NCBI GenBank assembly: GCA_009746045.1
Contig: RPFO01000394.1
Location: 1 to 39,023 of the forward strand
Direction of reading: 5' to 3'
DNA from: Mesostigma viride
Lineage: Eukaryota > Streptophyta > Mesostigmatophyceae > Mesostigmatales > Mesostigmataceae
Length of the DNA stretch: 39,023 bases
Below, in pieces: positions 29,931 to 38,916 of the stretch. Below the pieces are notes generated by a model. The model did no database searches. It had not been told where the DNA came from and saw only the letters and a list, made by a program, of their open reading frames with translations. Position numbers and translations under genes: made by a program. Positions within the stretch are counted from its first letter, which is position 1. Each line of letters starts with the position of its first letter.

Positions 29931-30596
29931 TGTTGCGTGCCGGCCCTTTAGGACGGACGCAACAATGAAATAAATTATATACTTTGGCTTGTTGTCATAG
30001 TCCGTAGGACTTTGGGACTTATTTCGGGACTTAATTTGGGAATCGTCCCTTAGTCAGGACTTTTGTATGGAACTATGATAGTTTGTGTGATTCGGGCCAG
30101 TTATTTTGGGCCTAGGTTGTTGTATGCGTGCATCTTCTAGGGGCCGGTGCAGTCGCGCCGCGCTGCGTACTTTATAGCTAGTTGAGATATTGTACTCATG
30201 CGTGGATTCTGTAGGCGAGGGTCGATGTCGACCCGAGGATCTTGTGTGGACTGCATGCTTTGGAAGGTCGGCGCCATGTCGGCGCCCCTTGCCAGCGTAG
30301 TGGCAGACCTGGGTGAAATTGGTCCGAGGACGAGAGTCTCGTCCTCTTGGTTTGATGAATGATAAGTGCGATGACGCCTACACATTAAACCTGGGGCAAC
30401 TATCCATTTGTAATTGGTCTTGCTAGCCATTATAAGTGTGTATCAATTAGCTTGGCGTCAAGCCGCGATGCCAGATATCTCACGACCTTAGTCGTGACGC
30501 GCAATCTGCATTAGGTTACCTTGATTATTCCTAATTCCGGCATGGAGGATCTTTCGCTACGTCACTCAGGCTAGGGACCTGGGTTGGCACGTAACA
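29931..30596 (+). repeat. 5' LTR of gypsy-2 (666 bp)
   Basis: Starts TGTTGCGTGCCGGCCC and ends GGCACGTAACA. An AATAAA lies near the start. The 3' half contains a perfect palindrome with 10-nt arms GAGGACGAGA and a single central G (30326-30346), and a GGCGCC-ATGTC-GGCGCC hairpin near 30270. It shares the TACTTTA and CTGTAGGCGAGGG blocks with the gypsy-1 LTR. Confidence 0.95.
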
Positions 30597-30597
30597 C

Positions 30598-30610
30598 TGG
30601 TTATCGGAGG
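30598..30610 (+). other. Primer binding site of gypsy-2
   Basis: TGGTTATCGGAGG starts one base after the LTR. It resembles initiator-Met-type sites (TGGTATC...GAG) but is not identical. Compare gypsy-1, TGGACTCGGAGGA. Confidence 0.6.
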
Positions 30611-31391
30611 TAAAATGTGCTGGAGAGGTTAGCTAACTCTCGCGGAGAGAGCTAGTGTAGCCAGTTAGGATAGCAAGGCGGTGCTTAGTGTAGATAGAGG
30701 TTCCGGTATTCAACGATTACTGACTGGTCGGCGGCAGCCCGTAAAGGGATTCAACGACGACCTCGGCAGCAAGCGGCAGTCCGGGATACTCGGCGGGGCT
30801 AGTAATAGCCCTGTGGTGAGGTGCCATAGGCAGTAGCGGCCATTACCCCTGTTTTCAACGACTTCTAGTGGTGGTAGAGCTCCGGCTCCCAGGTGGTAGA
30901 GCTCCGGCTCCCAACGACACTCGACGGCGTCCAGCCCAGGGGTTTTCATCGACATTGGTTATGGTACGTCCCCTAGTTTAGTGCTCTTTACTTAAACGCT
31001 TGCTTTCTTCCCGGGACTGCACGCGTAGAGGGGGTTTATGTTTAATGTTGTGCTCTCTATAGGCGTTTTCATGTTGTTTGAGAGATGTGGGGGCCGCGGA
31101 GGCACCCATCGTTGTGTGACCTGCAACGGGTCTTGGGGTAGGTACCGTCGGGCTGTGGCCGATTATGTTTGACGGTGCTTACCTCTGTGAGCCCCGCGGA
31201 GGGGACCAGTGTACTGTGCCCTTGTTCGCGTAGAGCTTGGGCGTGTGTTGTGTTAGAGTCCGTCCTCCTCCCTCGTTGCGTTTATCACTGCACTTAGAGG
31301 TATCCTTGGGGATCCCTTTTCCTTTCTGTCTTGCAAGCTTCTGCCAGCCCTTTTCTTCTTCTCGCCAGCGTATGATAGACTACTACGCAAT
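30611..31391 (+). other. Leader of gypsy-2
   Basis: No supported gene. It contains a short direct repeat GGTAGAGCTCCGGCTCCCA (near 30872 and 30895). Confidence 0.4.
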
Positions 31392-31750
31392 ATGTCTTTG
31401 AAAGGGAAGAGAAGGATAAATAAGGGTGGACAGTCTGGATTTCCCTACTATGCAGTAGCCCATGACGGGGGTGAGGGTAGACCAGCCATATTTTATAGTT
31501 GGAAGACGTGTGAAGAGTATATCAAAGATAAGATAATGTCTAGGGTTCTAATGCTAGATGGAAGGGGTTTGATAACATCATAGATGCAGATAGGTTTGTT
31601 AGGGAGCACATGCCATTGCCAGAGGGTCTGCACACCACTCGTGAATGCTCTAAGCCACCCACGCACAGCAAGGGAGACAGCAGTCAGGAGGTGGGGACCG
31701 CAGTTACAGTTACCTTCTCCCAGCTGACCATTGGCTGTAGCAGACAATAG
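31392..31750 (+). pseudogene. Small pre-gag ORF with RNase H1 N-terminal / viroplasmin-like domain, frameshifted
   Basis: The first frame gives SGFPYYAVAHDGGEGRPAIF and YSWKTCEEYIKDK, the start of the hybrid-binding domain. Near 31540 one frame change is needed. The next frame gives NARWKGFDNIIDADRFVREH, the second half of the same fold (pattern NARWKGFxxxxDAxxFV), then a Ser/Thr-rich linker and the tail TVTFSQLTIGCSRQ before a stop at 31748. Domain order, position before gag and the tail match the intact 134-aa ORF of gypsy-1. Mutated here, so probably non-functional. Confidence 0.75.
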
Positions 31751-31880
31751 AGGGGATTACTACTAGGGAATAGTACTAGGTCCTATATATATAGATATAT
31801 AGTACGTGGTTGCTCTCTTTCTCTCTCTCTCTCTCACTGGGGAGGTGTTGCCTGCAGTGTAAGGTATCGGTACGAGCATC

Positions 31881-33191
31881 ATGCCACGAAGACGGAGAGA
31901 ACCTGTCAACAGAGAGATAGAACAGGTAGACAACCACGAGCAAGGTATAGAGGTGGTAGAGGTACCACCGCACGTCCAAGTAGGGACAGGTACAGGTGAG
32001 GTCATGGAGAGACCTGCGGAAGGCTCCCCACGATCTAGAGACCAGGGCCGCAGAGATTCATCAGATGATGACAGTCCAGACTCCAGGGTGGAACAAGGGG
32101 GGGACGGGCGCAGCCAGGAGATGCTCCAGCAGGGTTTCCAGCAGCAGCAACGGCAGCAGCAGCAACAGCAGCCGCAGGGTTTCCAGCAGCAGCAACGGCG
32201 GCAGCAGCAGCAGCAGCAGCAGCAGGGTTTCCAGCAGCAGCAGCAGCAGCAGCAGCGGCAGCAGCAGCAACCGCAGCAGCAGCAGCAACCGCAGCAGCAG
32301 CAGCAACTACCGCAGCAGCAGCAGCAGCAACCGCAGCAGCAACTGCAGCAACCTCGGGGGCAGAGCAGCAGCATGGTTCACTCGCCCGCGGTCGTCAGCA
32401 ACCTGAATTTCAGCAGAGTGGCCTTGGATGGCCCGGGGTATGAACACCCCTCGTCGGTACAGGTGCGGCGGACGCACGGTACGCCGACCAGATCCGGATC
32501 TCTCCCCCGGTCGCAGCCTCCAACCTTCGGCTCCATCGCCTACCGGGAGGTCGGTGGGCCCAAGCCTAATACGGGGAAGGCCCCACCGATGCCCACGTTC
32601 AAGAATGTTCCCAAGCTGCACGCGGACATGAAACCGCGGGAGATTGACGAATGGGGGCGCATGTGGCAACAGCAGTATACCGTCTGGTGTAACCATCACA
32701 GTTGGGAACTGGCCACCTGCGATCTCATCCCGCATGTCGTTAACACCTGCATGGACCCCTCGGTGGTGAGCATCCTAAATTGTGAGAGCATCGCATCCCA
32801 ATCGTACCCGCAAACCGTGGAGGAGCTGATGGACCGGGTGCGCTGCAAGCTGGTGCCCCCAGATGTTGTAATCCACGAGCGACTCGCATTCGGCAAGCTG
32901 CGCCAGGGAGCCACTCCGTACCGCGAGTTCCTATCCAAGTTTGAGTCCAGCGCCGCCTACCTGACAGACATGACCTGGTACGAGTACAAGATCCGGTTCA
33001 TTGAGGCCCTCAGTCCCGAGCTGCAGGATGAGGTACTGAAGCACTACGCTGAGGTCCCCTGGGATGAGTGGGATATCCTGAAAATCCAGCGGTATCTTCT
33101 GCAGGTGGCCGACGTCGTGGCTCGCGGGCGCGCACCATCGGTGCGTCGTTTCTTCCGATCAGGTCCCCCGCACGACGGCGAGGAACGATGA
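31881..33191 (+). CDS. Gag of gypsy-2 with poly-Gln region (436 aa)
   Basis: The N-terminal 80 residues are charged. About 75 residues follow of Gln-rich sequence encoded by CAG/CAA repeats (32128-32352), with repeated GFQQQQ units. The capsid-like domain spans about 230-420: MPTFKNVPKLHADMKPREID, ILNCESIASQSYPQTVEELM and HERLAFGKLRQGATPYREFL, matching gypsy-1 gag. The frame ends at 33191. The zinc knuckle CFMCFEVGHLRRDC (33262-33303) is in the next frame, so a single indel or a frameshift separates capsid from knuckle. Confidence 0.85.
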   Translation: MPRRRREPVNREIEQVDNHEQGIEVVEVPPHVQVGTGTGEVMERPAEGSPRSRDQGRRDSSDDDSPDSRVEQGGDGRSQEMLQQGFQQQQRQQQQQQPQGFQQQQRRQQQQQQQQGFQQQQQQQQRQQQQPQQQQQPQQQQQLPQQQQQQPQQQLQQPRGQSSSMVHSPAVVSNLNFSRVALDGPGYEHPSSVQVRRTHGTPTRSGSLPRSQPPTFGSIAYREVGGPKPNTGKAPPMPTFKNVPKLHADMKPREIDEWGRMWQQQYTVWCNHHSWELATCDLIPHVVNTCMDPSVVSILNCESIASQSYPQTVEELMDRVRCKLVPPDVVIHERLAFGKLRQGATPYREFLSKFESSAAYLTDMTWYEYKIRFIEALSPELQDEVLKHYAEVPWDEWDILKIQRYLLQVADVVARGRAPSVRRFFRSGPPHDGEER

Positions 33192-33495
33192 CTCCCCTGA
33201 TGACCTGGAGGACGGGAACGCTGACCATGGCCTCAACGCCATCGACGCGAGTAAAGCCCGTTGCTTCATGTGCTTTGAGGTGGGTCACCTCAGGCGCGAC
33301 TGCCCCAAACTCCGTAGCAGGCACGCTGGACGTGGCACGGGGGAGACCGAGCCCAGGTTTTCAGGCCCGGCGTTCGGCAGTCGCCCGGACTCCTCCGGCC
33401 CAAGGGACAAGCCCCGCAACGCGGACGAGCGGGCGCCAGCAGGCCCGGCAGTTCACGACTCAGCACCAACAGCCGCGGCCGCCAGCGATTCATGA
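33190..33495 (+). pseudogene. Gag C-terminal part of gypsy-2 with CCHC zinc knuckle
   Basis: In the +1 frame relative to the main gag ORF: DDSPDDLEDGNADHGLNAID, then CFMCFEVGHLRRDCPKL (CX2CX4HX4C) at 33262-33312. A Pro/Ala/Arg-rich tail follows to the stop at 33493. Aligns with CYHCKEVGHLKREC of gypsy-1. Confidence 0.75.
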
Positions 33496-33610
33496 GTTCT
33501 ACCAAGGGCGTGCTGCGCGCGGTCATTGAGATCGAGGCTCACTGGCTAGCCTCCGGACAAAGTGCGACCTTTGAGTCACCAGCAGTGGCCGGTTACGAGT
33601 TTGCCGCAGG

Positions 33611-33682
33611 AAGAATACTATAATATATATAATATTATATCAGTATATTTAACTAATAATTATATTTTTATAATATGTTCAG
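33611..33682. other. AT-rich island inside gypsy-2
   Basis: About 70 bp of almost pure A/T (ATATAATATTATAT...), sharply set off from GC-rich flanks. Similar islands occur at about 34395-34510 and 34684-34757. They interrupt the space between gag, protease and the following region. Confidence 0.6.
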
Positions 33683-33927
33683 TCCGGTGCCAAATACCAA
33701 GGGTGCATTGGTCCTGCACAGTAGCAGGTCACCCTGTTCTCATGCTATCAGCAGTAAGGGGGGTGTTTGGAATAATGCACTGACCCCATGCGCAGACGCC
33801 GTTGGCGGTAATGGGAAATTACTATTAGGCGTCTAGCACTAGTGGTTTTATATAGGGTACCGTTGGCGGTAATGGGATATTATATTAGAATGTAATAATA
33901 TATTGAGATACGGCCAACCAACCGTCA

Positions 33928-34300
33928 TGGATGTCAAGTTTTTGGTCGACACAGGCGCTTCCACGTCCTTCATCAACGCGGCACTGGTGCGTCGGCTGGG
34001 CCTGACGCCCAGCCCCCACACCGGACGGCCGTGCTTCTGACCCACCCGGATGGTCGCCAACACCAATCGCCCGGTCTGGCAGATATCAAAGGTGTGCTGC
34101 AAGGCACCCCGTTCGACCTGGCTGCGACCATCGCACCGCTGGGCGCAGCGGACACCATCATTGGGCTCGACTTTGGACGCGCAGGATGTGGACATTCGCG
34201 TGCGCCGGCGAGTGGTTTGGCTTCCCGATGGTTCCTTTTGGTGCCCTGACAGCGAGTATAGGGCACATAGCATTACACACGAGCGCCCGGCGTTCCAGCT
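33928..34300 (+). pseudogene. Protease of gypsy-2, frameshifted
   Basis: Retropepsin with VKFLVDTGASTSFINAALVR (DTGA at 33948-33959) and, after a frame change near 34030, DLAATIAPLGAADTIIGLDF. A further frame change leads to VVWLPDGSFWCPDSEYR near 34210-34260. All three pieces match the gypsy-1 protease ([32 protein letters not shown]). Two indels make it inactive. Confidence 0.8.
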
Positions 34301-34566
34301 TCCTTGACTCCTTGGCAGTAATCGGACGATCGCGTGGACGCGTCGTCCCCGGGGGAAGGGGAGGGGTCGCAGGGCGTATGAAGCCAGATGGCTACTAAAA
34401 ATACCATATACTTCTTTACTATACCTACCTTTTATATACTAAGTACTTGTACTGGTCCACTACACTTCTTTATGATACCATACTCTTCTTAATTATAATA
34501 TCTAGCTCCTGTATGATCGGCACGGTTCGGCTTTGGATCGAGCCGGCCATCTATGTAGGAATCCAC

Positions 34567-34672
34567 CGCAGCCGCGCGTGGATCCGACGACCCTTCTACT
34601 GCCATGCCAGGGATCGATGCGCAGCCGCGCGTGGATTCGACGACCCTTCTACTGCCATGCCAGGGATCGATG
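34567..34672. repeat. 53-bp tandem duplication in gypsy-2
   Basis: CGCAGCCGCGCGTGGATCCG begins the first unit and CGCAGCCGCGCGTGGATTCG the second. Units at 34567-34619 and 34620-34672 differ at one base. Confidence 0.85.
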
Positions 34673-34757
34673 CGCCAGCGTGCGGATATTATATATTTTC
34701 GATATTCTCTATTTTCTATATAATAGTAGTATATTTTCTCCATGATATATTCTCTAT

Positions 34758-36344
34758 GGGATAATCTGCAGTTGGCGGTGGGCTTGAACGGGTCGTCCCG
34801 AAGAGGACCACGTCAGGCACTCAGCACCGCATGTGCACATGGTCCTGGCCTTTTTGGACATGGGCTCACCGGATGCTTGATGATTCTACTACTAAGGCGT
34901 CCGTACCGAGGCATCTCCGCGTGGGATGCCGGATTCGGCAGCGAGTGCCAGCGACCCCAGACTACGGCCTGACTGCACGTCGCGTCCCGCGTGACCAACG
35001 GACGCGGAGTCCCATGGCACGCGGCCAAGTATTATTATAGGGAGTCTTCCGGCTGGCGGCTATGAGTCACGGCTCCCTGACTTCCTGGCGCATGAGGGAC
35101 GCGCCTCGCTTCTCGTGCACCCGTACGTGATTAATTTCACCATTGCGACACGGTGCATGGAGACGGCACGGTGCGTGGAGGCTGTTGCAACCCCGATGCG
35201 ACTGGGCGATCAGGCAGGGCGGAGCCTGTACTGAATCGTGGTCGGCCGGCAAACAGATGTACAACACCTTGTTGAATTGTCGGTAGCCAACCAATTGGCT
35301 ACCCCGGCATTGAGTCGACGCCTAGCTGGGTCAGGGCACTCCTGGGCTCGAGTAACCGTGCATGCAGGGCGCGCCCGCGTCAGACGCGACTGTCGGGAGT
35401 AAGGGCCCCCGAGGCTGCAAGCATATGCGGGCACGGTGCAGTTGCATGGCGACAGCACATACTGCCGGCAGTAGTGGTGGATGACCCAGCCGGTCGTGGT
35501 TGCACTGGTTGCGCTGGTGCCGGTCGTGGTTGCATCAGAAGCAGGTGGCGGTGTCCGGTCATTGTCTCACCGCCTCAACAGTGCGCGTGCATGGTGCCGA
35601 TGCCACATGATGTGGCGCTGTCGCCCCGCAGACTGCCGGTGTCCGAGTAACACCCGGTATCACTGCATTGGGCCGGTACATCCGCTCTGAGCGGACCCGG
35701 CGCTGACGCGCGCTGAGCCATGGCAGAGCACTGAGGTACATGGGACGTGCGGGATCTGGCCGTCGAGGGCGAGTCACGGGGACTGTAGTAACGGCGACCC
35801 GAGACTGAGAGGCAGGCAGGATCGAGCTGCTGGAGTCTGAGCACCTAGTCACTGCCCGCGACCCTGTGCATGGCTACCATCGCGCAGTGTTCGCGTCCCT
35901 CCTGTGGGCTGAGCCCGGTAGGGAGTTGTTCCTTGCACCACTGGTGGAGGCCGATCGAGCGTGATTTGCAAGTGGCTCGTGTCCGCGCGCCTACGAGGTT
36001 GCATGGATGAGGGACTCAGAGCAGGGCGTTCCATGTGCATGGCGGGCGGGCTGTGTGGGCTTCAAAACGTACTCTACCCCATGGCCATGCACTGGTACAG
36101 GGGTGGTGAGAGGCCTTCAAGCTTCGAGTGGGGGATGTGGCGATGCGCGGTGGGGACTGCATACATAGGGGCGTGTTTCTGTTGCGGGAATGGGATCCTG
36201 GGCAAGACAGTCAAGCGGGGTGGACAGGCGGTGATCGGTCGTGCGGGCATTGACCCCGGTCCACGATCGCTGTATGTGCTGGGCGCGATCGAGCCCGAGG
36301 AGCTCTTGTTTGGGACTGCGGGGTTGCTTCGGCCCTACTCCATG
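34758..36344 (+). other. Gypsy-2 internal region, no recognisable pol
   Basis: Where RT, RNase H and integrase should lie, I find only short open frames in all frames. Faint echoes such as YESRLPDFLAHEGR near 35060 or LLRPY near 36330 are too weak to call. It may be a heavily mutated pol or unrelated filler. Confidence 0.4.
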
Positions 36345-36561
36345 AGCAGCACGGTGTCTCGCAGGGGCAACGTTACTGATACGACAGTTCCTGCAAGGCG
36401 TGTCACTCCCCGACCTGCCCATTGCATTATATAAGTGCGGGCATTGCGGGCGCTATGCAGTCCACGTCGGCGGCCTCGAGCATCACATGCATATGGGCCT
36501 GCGCAAACATCAACCGTGCTCTTGCTGTGCAAGTGTCACGGAGGGTGTGACTGCGAGCTGA
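36342..36561 (+). pseudogene. Short ORF with C2H2-like zinc-finger pattern in gypsy-2
   Basis: The frame between stops at 36342 and 36559 reads LIRQFLQGVSLPDLPIALYK, then CGHCGRYAVHVGGLEHHMHM. This has CX2C, a Leu and paired His residues as in a C2H2 finger, though spacing is not exactly canonical. It has no ATG near its start and no domain context. It could be a remnant of a captured gene or a chance match. Confidence 0.25.
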
Positions 36562-36680
36562 GGAGTTTTCCCCCGCTTGCGGTGGAGTTCAGGCACATTG
36601 GCAGTAAGGAATGCTCCGGTCTATGCACGTCGGCCGGAGTGGTGTTGTGCCTAAACTACTGCAGCTTCGTGGAGGAGTTG

Positions 36681-36900
36681 GCAGGGCGCACTCCAGTGGA
36701 CACGCTGGGGCCCTGCTAGTTTTGGGCACTTAACGTGCCATATTATCCAAGTTTCCGGTGTTGATCGACTTTGACTGTTTCCTGCGCTGGATAGAGACGG
36801 CGGGGCGCACTCTAGTGGACACACTAGGGCCTTGCGGGCACCTGCATGCGTTCGCAGGTGCAGGGGAGGCGCACTCTAGCGGCCACGCTAGGGCTTCCCC
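36681..36900. repeat. Three dispersed palindromic motifs in gypsy-2
   Basis: GGGCGCACTCCAGTGGACAC, GGGCGCACTCTAGTGGACAC and AGGCGCACTCTAGCGGCCAC begin three related units (36684, 36804, 36868). Each is followed by CTGGGGC or CTAGGGC, so the centres are palindromic. A further hairpin GCACCTGC/GCAGGTGC lies at 36838-36861. Confidence 0.6.
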
Positions 36901-37700
36901 CTCTATACAGCCACTCCAGCGGCGGCCAGGGACGGCCACGTTGCATGGTCGGTTGGCTCACGGCGCGCCTGTATTTGAGAGGACGCGTACAACTGTCGGT
37001 AGTGAGGCGATGGATCAGATTCTTCTGGTGCACGCCCTCGCTTCTGAGCATGGGGCCTGCACTGCATGCTGTGCCTCACCGTCGTCGACGCTAGTAGTAC
37101 TTCTTAATCGTCATGTGATTACGCGCATCAGTCGCGCTGTAAGGCTGGGTTTCGGCTGGACGGGATACATGACTGGCCACCTCGTCGGCCGGATCATCAA
37201 GTTGTATGCATGAAAAATATTCCCTCCTGCTGACAGTCCCGATTGGCTATATAAAGAGTTGCCCTTGCGTGGCAAGTCTGGGGGGACCTGGTTTCACTGG
37301 CCCGTTGGTGCACAAGGGCTGGGACATAGTACCCCTATGGTCAACATTTCATCAAGTTTGAGGCTGCTCAGGACCTCAGGACTGGTTGAGCGGGATTACA
37401 TGGACTGTGCATTATTATGTGGATGGGATAGGGCACGCGGTGGCGCCCCTAAGATGGCTCCAGTGGATCGGCGCGCCAACAACGGCGGTCGCTGAGATGG
37501 TTGTGAGAGTTTTATGACGGATAGCGGAATGATCCTGTCATCCTGTTTCATGCTACTACGTCAGGGTTGGTCCTGTGTATCAACCTCTAGAGGAATGGTA
37601 TTACTAACCCGCGGGTGAACCGGGGTTGGGACATAGTACTCTTATAGTAGTGTAGCATACTTGTTTCTTTTCTCTTGTACGGTAGGGACTACCGACCCCC
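36901..37700 (+). other. Gypsy-2 3' internal region, no gene seen
   Basis: Non-coding or decayed DNA up to the purine tract. Confidence 0.35.
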
Positions 37701-37715
37701 GTGGGGGGGGAGGAG
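37701..37715 (+). other. Polypurine tract of gypsy-2
   Basis: GTGGGGGGGGAGGAG lies immediately before the 3' LTR, the expected plus-strand primer for reverse transcription. Confidence 0.85.
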
Positions 37716-38381
37716 TGTTGCGTGCCGGCCCTTTTGGACGGACGTAACAATGGAATAAATTATATACTTTGACTTGTTGTCATAGTCCGTAGGACTTTGG
37801 GACTCATTTCGGGACTTAATTTGGGAATTGTCCCTTGGTCAGGACTTTTGTATGGAACTATGACAGTTTGTGTGATTCGGACCAGTTATTTTGGGCCTAG
37901 GTTGTTGTATGCGTGTATCTTCTAGGGGCCGGTGCAGTCGCGCCGCGCTGCGTACTTTATAGCTAGTTGAGATATTGTACTCATGCGTGGATTCTGTAGG
38001 CGAGGGTCGATGTCGACCCGAGGATCTTGTGTGGACTGCATGCTTTGGAAGGTCGGCGCCATGTCGGCGCCCCTTGCCAGCGTAGTGGCAGACCTAGGTG
38101 AAATTGGTCCGAGGACGAGAGTCTCGTCCTCTTGGTTTGATGAATGATAAGTGCGAATACGCCTACACATTAAACCTGGGGCAACTATCCATTTGTAATT
38201 GGTCTTGCTAGCCATTATAAGTGTGTATTAATTAGCTTGGCATCAAGTCGCGGTGCCAGATATCTCACGACCCCAGTCGTGAAGCGCAATCTGCATTAGG
38301 CCACCTTGATTATTCCTAATTCCGGCATGGAGGATCTTTCGCTACGTCACTCAGGCTAGGGACCTGGGTTGGCACGTAACA
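37716..38381 (+). repeat. 3' LTR of gypsy-2 (666 bp)
   Basis: Same length as the 5' LTR, same TG...CA ends, with about two dozen substitutions, most of them transitions. Contains the same palindrome with GAGGACGAGA arms. Confidence 0.95.
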
Positions 38382-38386
38382 TCCGT
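38382..38386 (+). other. Target-site duplication TCCGT, right
   Basis: Identical to 29926-29930. Confidence 0.85.
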
Positions 38387-38614
38387 TGGGAGTATATGTA
38401 GCACATAGCCCCTCAGAGGGGAGCACATGGCCTATCATACATCCTAAGCTACTTCCTGCAAGGGTGGGGATGTAAAGGACCCTTGCTCTAGGTGCACCAG
38501 GGCACTTGCATCCCCATGATCTTCAAGCTATGCCCAGCGAAGGGGGAGCCTGTCATGGGGGGGAAGATCAGCATAGCTATACCAAAAAGCTAGGGCATGG
38601 CGTCTCAGCAGAGA
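38387..38614 (+). repeat. Dispersed repeat R, copy 3 (right part)
   Basis: Continues the repeat interrupted by gypsy-2: TGGGAGTATATGTAGCACAT, CTCTAGGTGCACCAGGGCAC and, at the end, CGTCTCAGCAGAGAGTAA followed by TTAATTAAT. Confidence 0.7.
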
Positions 38615-38698
38615 GTAATTAATTAATGGGTCGGCAGAATTATCGAGAAAGACAACAATATAGGCAGCATATTTTGTCTCTTGAATATTCTGATTTGG

Positions 38699-38916
38699 CA
38701 CTCCGCAAAGGTGAAAACCATTTGCGTTCAGTGCCGGTCCGCGGAAAACGCGGAAAACGCGATCTGCAAATGAATCCGACCGGAATCGAACTGGGGACCG
38801 CTCGCACCAACTTTCGCTGACTATAGGACGGACGTCTCCGGATCCTAGGGCATCGCCAACTTACACCTACAGTCATCCGCAAAAAGTTCTCCTTTCCGGG
38901 GAGTGATGCAAGCCTT
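38699..38916 (-). repeat. SINE-like dispersed repeat, copy 2
   Basis: Same 218-bp unit as 24798-25012, with a few substitutions. On the minus strand: TAGTCAGCGAAAGTTGG (A-box-like) and CAGTTCGATTCCGG (B-box-like). Its end coincides with the start of LINE-A copy 4. Confidence 0.5.

Larger units (their letters stand above)
29931..38381 (+). mobile_element. Gypsy-2: complete-ended LTR retrotransposon of 8451 bp with degenerate or missing pol
   Basis: Two 666-bp LTRs, a 5-bp target duplication TCCGT, a primer site and a purine tract define exact ends. Inside, in order: a small HBD-like ORF (31392-31750), gag with CAG-encoded poly-Gln (31881-33191, zinc knuckle at 33262) and protease (33928-34300). 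Then come 3.4 kb in which I recognise no RT, RNase H or integrase. The LTRs differ at about two dozen positions (roughly 3.5%), mostly transitions. The element is related to gypsy-1 but clearly diverged. Confidence 0.9.

Noticed and set aside
30297-30380. Possible hammerhead ribozyme in the gypsy-2 LTR, as in plant retrozymes
   Set aside because: The strong hairpin is there, but the CTGATGA and GAAA core sequences are not in the right arrangement.
30137-30430. 97-aa minus-strand ORF found almost unchanged at 37922-38215
   Set aside because: It is duplicated only because it lies in both LTRs of gypsy-2; no protein features.
34742-35140. Decayed gypsy RT (EEDHVR..., YESRLPDFLAH)
   Set aside because: Similarities are too short and scattered over frames to support an RT call by eye.
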